Assembly (NCBI GenBank): GCA_030123525.1
Contig: CP126125.1
Location: 3,348,001-3,412,000 of the forward strand
Origin: ELB16-189 sp018266435
GTDB lineage: Bacteria; Bacteroidota; Bacteroidia; Cytophagales; Cyclobacteriaceae
DNA: 64,000 bases
Direction: 5' to 3'
Of the stretch, positions 16,952-26,146 are shown piece after piece. The notes below the pieces were generated by a model that saw only the letters and a list, made by a program, of their open reading frames with translations, was not told the origin of the DNA and did no database searches. The position numbers and the translations under genes were made by a program. Numbering within the stretch: the stretch's first letter is position 1; each line of letters opens with the position of its first letter.

Positions 16952-19309
16952 TCATTTTAATATTACTACGGTAATCCCATCACCCCCACGTTCGATGCGC
17001 TCATCGGCAAATGAGGCTACCTCCTTTACACGTTTGAGGTAATCTCGGATGACTTTGCGCAGCACGCCCTCGCCTTTGCCATGAAGTATTTTCAGCTCAT
17101 GTTGGCTTAGTAAAATAGCATCATCTAAAAAACGCTCCAGTTCAGGCACTACATCTTCGGCCCGTTTGCCTCTCACATCCAATGTAGAACTAAAACTTAA
17201 CTGCTTTGTCATCACATCCACTCCAAGCGATCGGGCTTTGCTGACCGAGGCCGGCTCAGCCAAATCACTGCGCACCAACTGGTTTAATTTTACTGTGGTG
17301 CGCACAGTTCCAAACTCTACTACAGCCTGCCCCCCCTTAATGCTTACCAACCGTCCCGTTACCTCCTGCCCCATCAGGCGGACCTTGTCTCCTTCTTTTA
17401 CTTTTTCAGCAACGACTTGTTGCTGCTCTACCGGCTTTACTTTATAGGCCAGTTGCTCAAGCCCGTGTCGTACTTTGCGTGTTTCTTTTTTTTCTGCTTT
17501 ATTTTCGCGGATGTGGCGAATGGTTTTCTCAATCTCGCGGTTGGTTTCTTTCAGTAAGGTTGCCGCTTCTTCTTTTGCCCGGTTTACAATCTCTTTTTTT
17601 CTTGCCTCGAGTTCGTGGTTCAGTTTACGGTAACGTTCTGTTTCATTATTTAGTTGTCTTTCTTTTTCTAGCACTTCACGGTGCCTGCGTTCTGTTTTTT
17701 GTTTTTCTTCAGCCAAATTTTTCATCAAAGTTTCGAGGCCGGCCAGTTCTTTGCCTATGATTTCTTCTGCACGCTGAAGGGTAGCCTGAGGCAACCCTGT
17801 TTTTTTTGCAATTTCCAACGCGAACGAGCTTCCGGGTTTTCCGATTTCCAGCATAAACAACGGCTTTAACAGCGTGGTATCAAACTGCATTGCGGCATTT
17901 CGTATATCGGTACGGTTAGAAGCAAAAAGTTTCAAGTTATAATAGTGCGTGGTGGCTACACCCCACACTTTTTTTTGGAGAAGGGTAGTCAAAATTGCTT
18001 CGGCAATTCCTCCTCCAAAATTCGGGTCGGTGCCCGAACCCAGCTCATCCATCAGTACCAGTGAAGAACCATTGGCATGGGAAAGAAAAAAATTCATGTT
18101 ATTCAGGTGAGAACTGTAGGTGCTTAAATCATTGTCAATGGATTGCTGATCGCCAATGTCTAAAAAAATTGAATCAAAAACTCCCATTACTGATTGCTCG
18201 TACATCGGTACTAACAGTCCGCACTGCATCATGTATTGCACCAGTCCAATGGTTTTGAGGCAAACCGATTTACCTCCGGCATTAGGGCCTGAGATCAGCA
18301 AAAAGCGTGACTCATCCTGAAGGTCTGCCGTTAGCGGCACCACTTCACGTTTTCCTTTTAATGTTAAATACAACAGCGGGTGATAGGCGTTGATCCAACT
18401 CAGTGCGGGCCTCTCAATCAATTGTGGTTTTATTGCTTCTAATTCGAGGGCAAGTTTTGCTTTGGCTCGATTCAAATCCAATGTGCCCAGAAAATGACAA
18501 CCCCACTCAAGTTCGTTCAGGTTTTTCCTCAATGAGTCCGTAAGGTTTTTCAAAATTTTAATTACTTCCCTTCGCTCTTCGTGCAATAAATCTCTGATTT
18601 CATTATTAGCCTCCAGCGATTCAGCCGGTTCAATAAAAACAGTTTGACCGGTTGACGATTCGTCTGCAATGAATCCTTTCAGTTTTCGCTTATGCTCCGC
18701 AGCCACGGGAATTACTACCCGGCCATCTCGCACGGTTAGCGTTGCTCCTTCAGGCACCCATCCCTGACTAACCGATTCGCGAAAGAGGTGGTCGGTCAAC
18801 TTACGCACGCGTTCCTGTTCATGGCGAAGCCTTTTGCGTACTTGAGCTAACTCAGCACTGGCCTGGTCTTTTATTTTTCCTTGATCATTGAATTTATCTT
18901 GCAATAAAGATGTAAGAGAAGCCGGCAATTGTACCAACCCGGTCAATTCAAACAGTGAAGGGTATTCTTCTTTATGCTTTGTTAAAAAAGTTTTGGCCGT
19001 TGAAATCACTTGCAGGGTTTGAATGACTTCCTGAAAGTTTTCTTCTTCCAAAAAACTACCTTCGATGCGGATCGACTCAAAATAAACAGTCAAATCAAAA
19101 TAAGCGGTCAATGGAAACTCTAATCCTTGTTGAAAAATTGCTACGCATGCTTCGGCCCTGTTTAACAATTGTTGAATAACTGCAAGGTTTGCCTCAAACC
19201 GTATGCTTGCTGTTTCGCGCTCACCCGGTTTTCCCAAACAGTGGTTGGTCAATGCTGCGCGCAGGTGATCAAACCCAAGTTTAGCTTCCAGTTCGTGCGG
19301 GTAAATCAT
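16952..19309 (-). CDS. mutS2: Endonuclease MutS2 / ribosome-rescue factor
   Basis: MutS-family ATPase with a C-terminal Smr nuclease domain. In model species it suppresses homologous recombination or splits collided ribosomes (then called RqcU). The 785-residue length is typical. The ATPase has Walker A GPNAGGKS at about residue 340, Walker B SLVLMDELGSGTDP near 415 and a conserved ATTHY. A long charged coiled coil follows (about 515-620), then a KOW-like segment (EGDKVRLMGQEVTGRLVSI). The Smr domain (about 710-785) has LDVRGKRAED and the HGKGEGVLRK loop. MutS mismatch-binding domain I is absent, which distinguishes it from MutS. It is 12 bases after the DUF4296 gene. Confidence 0.95.
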   Translation of the reverse strand: MIYPHELEAKLGFDHLRAALTNHCLGKPGERETASIRFEANLAVIQQLLNRAEACVAIFQQGLEFPLTAYFDLTVYFESIRIEGSFLEEENFQEVIQTLQVISTAKTFLTKHKEEYPSLFELTGLVQLPASLTSLLQDKFNDQGKIKDQASAELAQVRKRLRHEQERVRKLTDHLFRESVSQGWVPEGATLTVRDGRVVIPVAAEHKRKLKGFIADESSTGQTVFIEPAESLEANNEIRDLLHEERREVIKILKNLTDSLRKNLNELEWGCHFLGTLDLNRAKAKLALELEAIKPQLIERPALSWINAYHPLLYLTLKGKREVVPLTADLQDESRFLLISGPNAGGKSVCLKTIGLVQYMMQCGLLVPMYEQSVMGVFDSIFLDIGDQQSIDNDLSTYSSHLNNMNFFLSHANGSSLVLMDELGSGTDPNFGGGIAEAILTTLLQKKVWGVATTHYYNLKLFASNRTDIRNAAMQFDTTLLKPLFMLEIGKPGSSFALEIAKKTGLPQATLQRAEEIIGKELAGLETLMKNLAEEKQKTERRHREVLEKERQLNNETERYRKLNHELEARKKEIVNRAKEEAATLLKETNREIEKTIRHIRENKAEKKETRKVRHGLEQLAYKVKPVEQQQVVAEKVKEGDKVRLMGQEVTGRLVSIKGGQAVVEFGTVRTTVKLNQLVRSDLAEPASVSKARSLGVDVMTKQLSFSSTLDVRGKRAEDVVPELERFLDDAILLSQHELKILHGKGEGVLRKVIRDYLKRVKEVASFADERIERGGDGITVVILK

Positions 19310-19321
19310 CTACTTAATAAA

Positions 19322-19696
19322 TTATTTAGGCTGCTTGGCCGGTTTGGCCGATCCACCCTTATTTAACTGAAAGTATTTCTGTTCGCGCAGTGTTAGGGTA
19401 TCAATTACCCGGTCATACACTTCTTCAAATTCTTTTGGGTGGGCATAGTAATAGGTGTATGTATTTTTCAACACAGAATCAGAAACACCACGGGTAGTCA
19501 AAACCTTTTGTTCATGGGGTAGGTAAAATTTTATAAGTGAGTCATGGTTCATCGGCAGAGACTGAACCCTGGCTTCGGCCAGGTAGATATCCACAAGCAA
19601 GGCAGAAAATTGTTCCTTCGTCAGCACTTGACGGGGGGGCTCTTTCTTCTGGCATGAAATAAGAATGATCAGAAAAAGTATCAATAAATTTTTCAT
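19322..19696 (-). CDS. DUF4296 lipoprotein
   Basis: A Bacteroidetes-specific lipoprotein of 124 residues. The start is the ATG at 19696 (MKNLLILFLIILISC); an in-frame TTG four codons upstream lies immediately after the promoter -7 element. The lipobox LISC puts the lipidated Cys near residue 15. The mature part has the DUF4296 pattern: LTKEQFSALLVDIYLAEARV, then FYLPHEQKVLTTRGVSDSVLKNTYTYY and PKEFEEVYDRVIDTL. The Lys/Pro-rich tail is probably flexible. The function is not known. It is the promoter-proximal gene of a likely DUF4296-mutS2 transcript. Confidence 0.88.
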   Translation of the reverse strand: MKNLLILFLIILISCQKKEPPRQVLTKEQFSALLVDIYLAEARVQSLPMNHDSLIKFYLPHEQKVLTTRGVSDSVLKNTYTYYYAHPKEFEEVYDRVIDTLTLREQKYFQLNKGGSAKPAKQPK

Positions 19697-19710
19697 AGTC
19701 AATAGCAAGG

Positions 19711-19740
19711 CAAAGTTAACCTTGATAAGTCATTATCAAA
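19711..19740 (-). promoter_or_regulatory. Promoter of the DUF4296-mutS2 unit
   Basis: On the minus strand TTTG (19737-19740), an 18-base spacer and TAACTTTG (19711-19718) match the Bacteroidetes consensus TTTG-N(17-23)-TAnnTTTG exactly. The -7 box ends 14 bases before the ATG, implying a leader under 10 bases. Confidence 0.75.
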
Positions 19741-19766
19741 TATTTTACCAAGTGATTACGAATGGT

Positions 19767-19797
19767 TTTGTAACAAGCCCTCCTGGTAGTATTTTTG
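19767..19797 (+). promoter_or_regulatory. Promoter of the DUF58-BatA operon
   Basis: TTTG (19767-19770), a 19-base spacer and TATTTTTG (19790-19797) match the Bacteroidetes promoter consensus. The ATG at 19807 is only nine bases beyond, so the transcript may be nearly leaderless. It lies back to back with the DUF4296 promoter. Confidence 0.75.
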
Positions 19798-19806
19798 GCA
19801 GCGAAA

Positions 19807-20685
19807 ATGAAAGAGCTACTCAAAAGACTCAGGCGCTACGAAATACAGATACGCAAGGCAGTAACCAGCCAGATGCAGGGCGATTTCCGCTCGCTATTCA
19901 AGGGATCGGGCCTGGAATTTGATGATGTGCGCCCTTACCAGTATGGCGATGATGTGCGCACCATTGACTGGAAAGTATCAGCCAAAGGGCATGGCACGTT
20001 TGTAAAAACATTTAAGGAAGAAAAAGAACAAACTATTTTTTTTATTCTGGATGTAAGCGCCTCGCAAGAGATTGGAAGCGAAGGAAGAAACAAGCTTGAT
20101 ATAGCCAAAGAAGTATGTGGTGTGCTGGCTCTTTCGGGCGCAAAAGAATCAAGCCAGTTGGGGCTCATTTGTTTTTCTGACGTGCGCGAAAAGGCTATCA
20201 AGCCTAAAAAAGGAATGGCGCAGGCATACGAAATTCTCCATAGCATAGTAAACTTAAAACCACAGTCGCTAAAAACTAATTTAAGTAAAGCCATTGCCTT
20301 TGCTTTGAATTTTATCAAGCGCAGGAGTGTCATTGTCATGATTTCTGATTTTATAGATGAAAATTATTTTCATGGATTAAAATCTTTAGCCCGGAAACAT
20401 GATCTGGTGATTATCCGTATTACCGACAAACGCGAAACCGGATTACCCAAGCTTGGCATCATTCCCGTGATTGATAAAGAATCAAAAAAAACAATTTGGG
20501 TAAACACTTCCTTTGGCGGATTTCGGGAGAAAATTGCTTCGCACGCCACCTTGCGCCAGCAAGAGCTAGCTGATTTTAGTCGCAAGCACCAGATCAATTT
20601 TATTTCGATTGATACCGGTGAAGATTATGTTCCGAAGTTGCTGAAACTGTTTAAAGTGAGAAACAAAACATTTAAGGCTGCGTGA
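19807..20685 (+). CDS. DUF58 domain protein (Bat/MoxR-associated)
   Basis: A 292-residue cytoplasmic protein. The DUF58 signature is GSGLEFDDVRPYQYGDDVRT (about residues 35-54), followed by IDWKVSAKG. It then continues into a von Willebrand A-like fold: FFILDVSASQEIGS with a DxSxS-type metal site (about 83), GLICFSD (about 119) and VIMISDFID (about 178). DUF58 proteins usually work with a MoxR AAA+ ATPase and Bat proteins in envelope stress or aerotolerance. The ATG at 19807 is preferred to a TTG at 19795, because that TTG lies inside the promoter -7 box. No MoxR gene is in the window. Confidence 0.9.
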   Translation: MKELLKRLRRYEIQIRKAVTSQMQGDFRSLFKGSGLEFDDVRPYQYGDDVRTIDWKVSAKGHGTFVKTFKEEKEQTIFFILDVSASQEIGSEGRNKLDIAKEVCGVLALSGAKESSQLGLICFSDVREKAIKPKKGMAQAYEILHSIVNLKPQSLKTNLSKAIAFALNFIKRRSVIVMISDFIDENYFHGLKSLARKHDLVIIRITDKRETGLPKLGIIPVIDKESKKTIWVNTSFGGFREKIASHATLRQQELADFSRKHQINFISIDTGEDYVPKLLKLFKVRNKTFKAA

Positions 20686-21629
20686 GAACGGAACGTATAG
20701 GGGGCAAGCTGCCCATCATCAATAATTGGATATCATTCGTCTGGTATTTTACACTCGCCATTTTGAGTTTCATTTCAGCAGAAGCCCAGGACATAAAAGT
20801 CTTTGGCAAATTCAGCAGCGATTCAATTAAGATCGGGGCGCCCGTTGAGTTTTACCTGTCGGCCCATCATCCACAAAACACCACCGTACTTTTTCCTGAC
20901 TCAGGTTTTTCATACATCCCATTTGAGTTTCAGAAAAAAAAGTTTTTCGCTACCCAGACCAAAAACGGAATCAGCAAAGACAGCGCAGTATATTTTTTAA
21001 CTTCTTATGAAATAGACAGTGTGCAAAAACTAAAACTTCCTGTTTTTGTTATTGAAGGCAAAGACAGCACTCCTGTTTTTTCAACCACCGGCACCGTTTA
21101 CTTGCACCACCTGGTTAAATCCATTCCTGATTCAGTTCCGGCCAACCAACTGCCCTTAAAAGCAAATACTCAATACCTGAATGTAAAATGGCAATTGAAC
21201 TACTTCTTGTTCGCTATTTCCGGTGGTGTACTAGCTATTACTTTGGTGATGGTTTGGGTATTTTTTGGCAAGCGAATAAAAAAATATTTTAAACTTAAAC
21301 GTTTGACTAAAGGCTACAAAGCTTTTCTTCTTCAGTATGAAAAATCAGTGGATAAGTTGCAGCAGGATTTTTCTACACAGCAAGCCGAAGGAAGCCTGGT
21401 GATCTGGAAAAAATATTTAGAGTCACTGGTGAACAAGCCCTATACCAAGTTTACTTCAAAAGAAATCAGGATACTGGAAGGCGATGAGAACCTGGGGCAA
21501 TCTCTCAGCGCAATTGACCGGATCATTTATGGAGGAGTGCACGAAAACTTCCGGGCTCCATTTGATTCACTGAAAGATTACGTTCACACTCAGTACGAAA
21601 AAAAGAAAGCAGAAGTGGCTCATGGATAA
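20682..21629 (+). CDS. BatD-like exported, membrane-anchored protein
   Basis: A 315-residue protein starting at GTG inside the DUF58 stop (GTGA overlap), a sign of translational coupling. It has a signal peptide or anchor (about 17-35, ending ISAEAQ), an Ig-like periplasmic region (IKVFGKFSSDSIKIGAPVEF, about 37-150), one TM helix (about 172-198) and a basic cytoplasmic tail of about 115 residues (FGKRIKKYFKLKRLTKGY). Architecture and position fit a short BatD-type protein, but sequence similarity to BatD is only suggestive. The downstream BatA start lies within its stop region (eight-base overlap). Confidence 0.75.
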   Translation: MRTERIGGKLPIINNWISFVWYFTLAILSFISAEAQDIKVFGKFSSDSIKIGAPVEFYLSAHHPQNTTVLFPDSGFSYIPFEFQKKKFFATQTKNGISKDSAVYFLTSYEIDSVQKLKLPVFVIEGKDSTPVFSTTGTVYLHHLVKSIPDSVPANQLPLKANTQYLNVKWQLNYFLFAISGGVLAITLVMVWVFFGKRIKKYFKLKRLTKGYKAFLLQYEKSVDKLQQDFSTQQAEGSLVIWKKYLESLVNKPYTKFTSKEIRILEGDENLGQSLSAIDRIIYGGVHENFRAPFDSLKDYVHTQYEKKKAEVAHG

Positions 21630-22665
21630 GCTGAACTCACCCTGGTATTCGATGGATTGGTTTTCACCATCTACATTCTCTTCACTCACGTGGGAAAACA
21701 AACTTTTTCTTTACCTTATTCCGGTCGTGCCCTTATTGTTCATTGCCCGGTGGGCTATTCGCTATTTCATCAACCAAAAGCTTCCGGTTGCACTAATCAA
21801 AAGTGACCTGAAAAAATCATCGTGGCAGATTTTGCGGTTCATACCCGAGTTGGCACTGATGCTGGTCGGTGTGCTTATCCTAATGGCGCTAGCCCGTCCA
21901 CAGCGTACCAATGAAAAAGTAGAACAATGGACGGAGGGAATTGACATCATGATCGCGTTGGATATTTCACAATCCATGCAGATTGAAGACTTTGAACCCA
22001 ACCGGCTGCAGGCTGCAAAAAAAGTAGCGCACGATTTTATCAAAGGAAGAATGCAAGACCGAATAGGCCTGGTTGTTTTTTCAGGCGATGCCTTTTCACT
22101 GGCTCCCCTCACCACCGATTACAACCTGCTCTACTCCTACCTTAACGACATTAGTTTTGATATGATTGAATCGCGTGGTACCGCCATTGGCAGCGCCCTT
22201 GCCGTAGTAACCAACCGCATGCGCGAGTCAGAATCAAAATCAAAAGTATGCATCCTCATCAGCGATGGTGACAATACTGCGGGAAATATTGACCCAATTA
22301 CAGCTGCCGAACTTGCCGCTGCCTATAACATCAAAATTTATACAATCATTGTAGGCAAAGAAGGCTTAGTGCCCTTTGGTAAAGATTTTTTTGGGCGACC
22401 GCAAATGGTAGAAAATACCATAGACGAAACCACCATGCGCAAAATTGCCAACATCGGGGCAGGTGAGTTTTTCAGGGTGGCTGACAATGAGGCTCTTCAA
22501 AGCGTTTTTCAGCGAATTGACAAATACGAAAAAGCCGAAATCAAAGAAAGCCGATTTAAAGACACTTCTGATTTTTACTACATTTATCTGCAATGGGCCA
22601 TGGTTTTCTTTTTACTCTGGCTTGCCACCAAGTCAAGTTTTATGGTCAACGTACTGCAGGATTGA
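21622..22665 (+). CDS. batA: BatA-type von Willebrand factor A membrane protein
   Basis: A 347-residue VWA protein. Two N-terminal TM helices (about 27-45 and 70-88) are followed by a VWA domain with an intact MIDAS: IALDISQSM (DxSxS, about 112), the Thr in SLAPLTTDYN (about 166) and ILISDGDNTAGN (about 213). A C-terminal TM helix (about 318-340) anchors the domain facing outward or inward as in BatA/BatB. ALARPQRTNEKVE before the VWA domain is the usual Bat linker. It is the last gene of a three-gene operon with overlapping reading frames; BatB, BatC and MoxR are missing. Confidence 0.88.
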   Translation: MDKLNSPWYSMDWFSPSTFSSLTWENKLFLYLIPVVPLLFIARWAIRYFINQKLPVALIKSDLKKSSWQILRFIPELALMLVGVLILMALARPQRTNEKVEQWTEGIDIMIALDISQSMQIEDFEPNRLQAAKKVAHDFIKGRMQDRIGLVVFSGDAFSLAPLTTDYNLLYSYLNDISFDMIESRGTAIGSALAVVTNRMRESESKSKVCILISDGDNTAGNIDPITAAELAAAYNIKIYTIIVGKEGLVPFGKDFFGRPQMVENTIDETTMRKIANIGAGEFFRVADNEALQSVFQRIDKYEKAEIKESRFKDTSDFYYIYLQWAMVFFLLWLATKSSFMVNVLQD

Positions 22666-22691
22666 TCCTGCCAGATAACCGCAGTAAAAGA

Positions 22692-22722
22692 TTTGCTCTT
22701 CCTTCTTTGTTGCGTAAATTTG
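22692..22722 (+). promoter_or_regulatory. Promoter of the acyl-CoA dehydrogenase gene
   Basis: TTTG (22692-22695), a 19-base spacer and TAAATTTG (22715-22722) match the Bacteroidetes consensus. The -7 box ends 25 bases before the ATG at 22748. Confidence 0.75.
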
Positions 22723-22747
22723 AATTTTTATAAACAACCTCAACACT

Positions 22748-23965
22748 ATGGCTGACTTGACTACGGAAACAAAAGCAAAAAAATCACTGAAGCAAGACCG
22801 CTACGAAGCACCCGATTTTTATGTGATTGATGACTTGCTTACTGAAGAGCACAAACTCATCCGCAGTTCCATCCGTGAATTTGTAAAAAAAGAAATTTCG
22901 CCCTACATCGAAGACTGGGCACAGCGAGCACATTTTCCTTACGAAATTGTAAGAAAATTTGGTGAGATCGGGGCATTCGGCCCCACTGTACCTCAACAAT
23001 ATGGTGGTGGTGGCCTCGATTATATTTCCTATGGAATTTTGATGCAAGAGATTGAGCGAGGCGACTCAGGCATGCGCTCAACTGCATCGGTGCAAGGATC
23101 GCTGGTAATGTACCCGATCTATAAATTCGGAAGTGAAGCGCAGCGAAAAAAATATTTACCCAAGCTAGCCAGTGGCGAGTGGCTGGGTTGTTTCGGATTG
23201 ACCGAACCTGATCACGGATCCAATCCTTCGGGCATGGTTACCCACTTTAAAGACATGGGCGACCATTATTTACTGAATGGAGCCAAAATGTGGATATCCA
23301 ACTCACCGAAAGCTGATGTAGCCGTGGTGTGGGCGAAGAACGAAAATGGAAGAATTCATGGGCTAATTGTGGAGCGTGGAATGCCCGGTTTCACTACTCC
23401 GGAAACCCACGGCAAGTGGAGTTTACGCGCCAGTACCACAGGCGAATTGGTCTTCCACGATGTAAAAGTTCCTAAAGAAAATTTATTACCCGGCAAAAAC
23501 GGGTTGGGCGCACCCATGATGTGCTTGGATTCTGCCCGCTACGGAATTGCATGGGGTGCTATAGGCGCAGCCATGGATTGCTATGATTCTGCCCGGAGAT
23601 ACGCAGCCGAGCGCATTCAATTCGGCAAACCGATTGCCTCCTTTCAACTCGTGCAGAAAAAACTAGCTGAGATGCTTACTGAAATAACCAAAGCCCAGTT
23701 ACTCAACTGGCGCCTGGGAATACTGATGAACGAAGGCAAAGCCTCTACGGCTCAAATTTCATTGGCTAAGAGAAACAATGTTCACATAGCCTTAGAAATT
23801 GCCCGCCAAGCACGGCAAATACACGGAGGCATGGGCATCACAGGTGAGTACCCGATCATGCGCCACATGATGAACCTGGAAAGTGTGATCACCTACGAAG
23901 GCACACACGACATACACCTGCTGATTTTAGGAAATACCATTACTGGGATACCCGCCTTTGTTTGA
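22748..23965 (+). CDS. gcdH: Acyl-CoA dehydrogenase, glutaryl-CoA dehydrogenase type
   Basis: FAD-dependent acyl-CoA dehydrogenase of 405 residues. Landmarks are LGCFGLTEPDHGSNPSGM, LNGAKMWISNSPKADVAVVW and SARYGIAWGAIGAAMDCYD. The C-terminal motif ESVITYEGTHDIHLLILGN (about 377-395) carries the catalytic Glu in YEGTHDIH, which is the form seen in glutaryl-CoA dehydrogenases rather than short- or medium-chain enzymes. That enzyme oxidatively decarboxylates glutaryl-CoA to crotonyl-CoA in Lys and Trp degradation. The subfamily call rests on this motif. The gene has its own promoter and converges on a DUF1573 gene with an eight-base gap. Confidence 0.85.
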   Translation: MADLTTETKAKKSLKQDRYEAPDFYVIDDLLTEEHKLIRSSIREFVKKEISPYIEDWAQRAHFPYEIVRKFGEIGAFGPTVPQQYGGGGLDYISYGILMQEIERGDSGMRSTASVQGSLVMYPIYKFGSEAQRKKYLPKLASGEWLGCFGLTEPDHGSNPSGMVTHFKDMGDHYLLNGAKMWISNSPKADVAVVWAKNENGRIHGLIVERGMPGFTTPETHGKWSLRASTTGELVFHDVKVPKENLLPGKNGLGAPMMCLDSARYGIAWGAIGAAMDCYDSARRYAAERIQFGKPIASFQLVQKKLAEMLTEITKAQLLNWRLGILMNEGKASTAQISLAKRNNVHIALEIARQARQIHGGMGITGEYPIMRHMMNLESVITYEGTHDIHLLILGNTITGIPAFV

Positions 23966-23973
23966 TCGGTTGA

Positions 23974-25065
23974 CTAAAACACACCAGCCGAAAGCGTGAT
24001 TCGCTGAACGGGGTTTTTCGGGTCTGTCGAGTAAATGGTAACCGATTTATTTTGCGGGCCTACCCTACCCTCGGTTTTCAGTTTTAATTTTATGGAAGTC
24101 TCCTGGCCGGGCTTCAACACACGCAAGCCGGGCGTTACCTCCAAACACGAGCAGTTGCTTTGCGCATGACGAATAATTAATTCATTTTTTCCGGTATTGG
24201 TTAGCTTTATTTCACGCTCTAAAATTGTTCCAGCCTTTACATTACCAAATTTTACCACATTGACAGACAACGACAATACGGGTACACTGGCCAGTTCAGC
24301 CTCTGATAGTTTAGGAAAATATTCTTCTACGGTAGCATAAACAGAAAATGTTTTTTGCGGCATCTGCTTGTCGTCTGTATTTACATCTACACTTTCAGAC
24401 ACAAAACCGTATTGTCCCTTGGCTTTTGCATCAAATAAAATTTTTAGTTCAGCTGTGGAATGTGGCGCAACCCACTTAGGCAGGTGCATTTTAAGATAGC
24501 GAGGCCCTACAAATCCTGTAAAATGAATGGTGTCTTGTGAAGAGTTATAGAACATAAATGAAATAGCCTCCGGGTCGCGGTTAATGAAAACTTTTTCCAG
24601 GTTAAAAGAATTTGCCTTGAATTTTAAACTTCCGCGTTCTGCAGTAAACGATGCCGGATCTTTTTCTGAGACTGTGTTTACCACATTGCCTTTGATATGA
24701 AGTAAAACCGGTGTAGCGTCCCAATCGGTAGTTACCGTCAGTGTTTTATCAAAGTACCCCGGCCTGCCGCGCGGGTCAAAACTTGCTTTCACAAAACCAG
24801 TCTGCCCGGCCGGTATCGGATCTTTTGTCCAGCCTGGAGTGGTGCAGCCGCACGAGGCCTGCACAGTAATGATCTTAATGGGTCGTGTACTTTTGTTGGT
24901 CAGCACAAACTCAAAAACTGCCGCACCGCTTTCTTCGCGTACAGTGCCAAAGTCATGCACCTTTTCATTAAAAACCAAAGGTTCAGTAAGTTGAGAAAAC
25001 GAATGGTGGAATAGCAGCGTAAAAACTGCGGGCAACACATATCGGGTCATCATCAAATTCAGCAT
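23974..25065 (-). CDS. Exported protein with two DUF1573 domains
   Basis: A 363-residue exported protein. The signal peptide (about 1-25, ending HHSFSQ) is followed by an Ig-like DUF1573 domain (about 30-135) with the Cys motif VQASCGCTTPGW and IPAGQTGFVKASFDPRGRPG. A middle region follows, then a second copy (about 255-360) with AQSNCSCLEVTPG and LKPGQETSIKLKL. DUF1573 domains resemble ASPM/SPD-2/Hydin (ASH) folds and are common in Bacteroidetes periplasmic and surface proteins. Role unknown. Starts at residues 1, 5 or 6 (MLNLMM) cannot be told apart. There is no terminator between its stop and the convergent gcdH stop. Confidence 0.85.
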   Translation of the reverse strand: MLNLMMTRYVLPAVFTLLFHHSFSQLTEPLVFNEKVHDFGTVREESGAAVFEFVLTNKSTRPIKIITVQASCGCTTPGWTKDPIPAGQTGFVKASFDPRGRPGYFDKTLTVTTDWDATPVLLHIKGNVVNTVSEKDPASFTAERGSLKFKANSFNLEKVFINRDPEAISFMFYNSSQDTIHFTGFVGPRYLKMHLPKWVAPHSTAELKILFDAKAKGQYGFVSESVDVNTDDKQMPQKTFSVYATVEEYFPKLSEAELASVPVLSLSVNVVKFGNVKAGTILEREIKLTNTGKNELIIRHAQSNCSCLEVTPGLRVLKPGQETSIKLKLKTEGRVGPQNKSVTIYSTDPKNPVQRITLSAGVF

Positions 25066-25174
25066 TTAAAATTCAAGGTTCAACTACTCAATACAATTCA
25101 CAAATGTAAAATCATAAATCGAAAGTTTGTCACTTCAATTTTGAATGTTCATTTTTGAATTTTTAATAATCAAA

Positions 25175-26143
25175 ATGTCACGAATCTTAACGGGGATAAC
25201 CAGCAACGGCCGCCCACACTTAGGCAATATTTTGGGCGCAATCATTCCCGCCATTGAACTCTCCAGGCAACCGGGTAATGAGTCATTTTTTTTTATTGCC
25301 GATCTGCATTCAATGATCAGCATCAAAGACGCCAAAGCACGGGAAGAAAATGTGCGGTCGGTGGCAGCCGCCTGGCTTGCTTTTGGTTTTGATGCAGAAA
25401 AAAACCTGATGTACCGACAAAGCCGCATTCCCGTTGTGTGCGAACTTACCTGGTACTTGAATTGCCTCACGCCCTACCCCATGTTGGCCAATGCACATTC
25501 CTTCAAAGACAAATCAGAAAAACTGTCTGATGTAAATGCCGGCCTCTTCACTTACCCGGTACTCATGGCGGCCGATATTATTCTATACAATGCCAACTTT
25601 GTGCCGGTAGGCAAAGACCAACGGCAACACCTGGAAATGGCCCGTGATATTGCCAACTCTTTCAACACCCTGTATGGCGAAACGTTTGTGCTGCCCGAAG
25701 CACAAATCGAAGAAAGCGTGATGACCATTCCCGGAACAGACGGTCAAAAAATGAGCAAGTCGTATGGCAACATCATCGATATTTTTCTGCCCGATAAAGA
25801 ATTACGCAAGCAAGTGATGAGCATCGTAACCGACAGCACCCCGATGGAAGCCCCGAAAAACCCGGATAAAGATAATGTCTTTGCCATCTACCGGTTGATT
25901 GCCTCACCTGAACAGACTTTAGAATTGCGCAAAAAATACCTGGCCGGAAATTTTGGTTACGGTCACGCCAAGCAGGAGTTATTTGAGTTGATCTGCCAAA
26001 AGTATGCGAAACAACGCGAAGCATTCAATCACTACACAAGCAACCCGGCTGAACTGGAGAAGGTATTAGAAAAATGCGAAGCCAAAGCAACGATTATCGC
26101 GACCGAAATGATTCAAAAGGTAAGGGTAAAAACGGGGTTCTAA
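25175..26143 (+). CDS. trpS: Tryptophan--tRNA ligase
   Basis: Class I aminoacyl-tRNA synthetase charging tRNA-Trp. The 322-residue product begins MSRILTGITSNGRPHLGN, with the HIGH equivalent PHLGN. The KMSKS loop is GQKMSKSYGN (about 193). LPEAQIEESVMTIPGTDG precedes it, as in bacterial TrpRS. An in-frame ATG ten codons upstream would add a hydrophobic, AT-rich extension (MFIFEFLIIK) not found in the family, so the later ATG is chosen. It ends three bases from the convergent 26147 gene. Confidence 0.93.
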   Translation: MSRILTGITSNGRPHLGNILGAIIPAIELSRQPGNESFFFIADLHSMISIKDAKAREENVRSVAAAWLAFGFDAEKNLMYRQSRIPVVCELTWYLNCLTPYPMLANAHSFKDKSEKLSDVNAGLFTYPVLMAADIILYNANFVPVGKDQRQHLEMARDIANSFNTLYGETFVLPEAQIEESVMTIPGTDGQKMSKSYGNIIDIFLPDKELRKQVMSIVTDSTPMEAPKNPDKDNVFAIYRLIASPEQTLELRKKYLAGNFGYGHAKQELFELICQKYAKQREAFNHYTSNPAELEKVLEKCEAKATIIATEMIQKVRVKTGF

Positions 26144-26146
26144 ATA

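Noticed and set aside
20803..21000. Alternative frame inside the BatD-like gene
   Set aside because: Overlaps coding sequence with overlapping-start coupling; no independent support.
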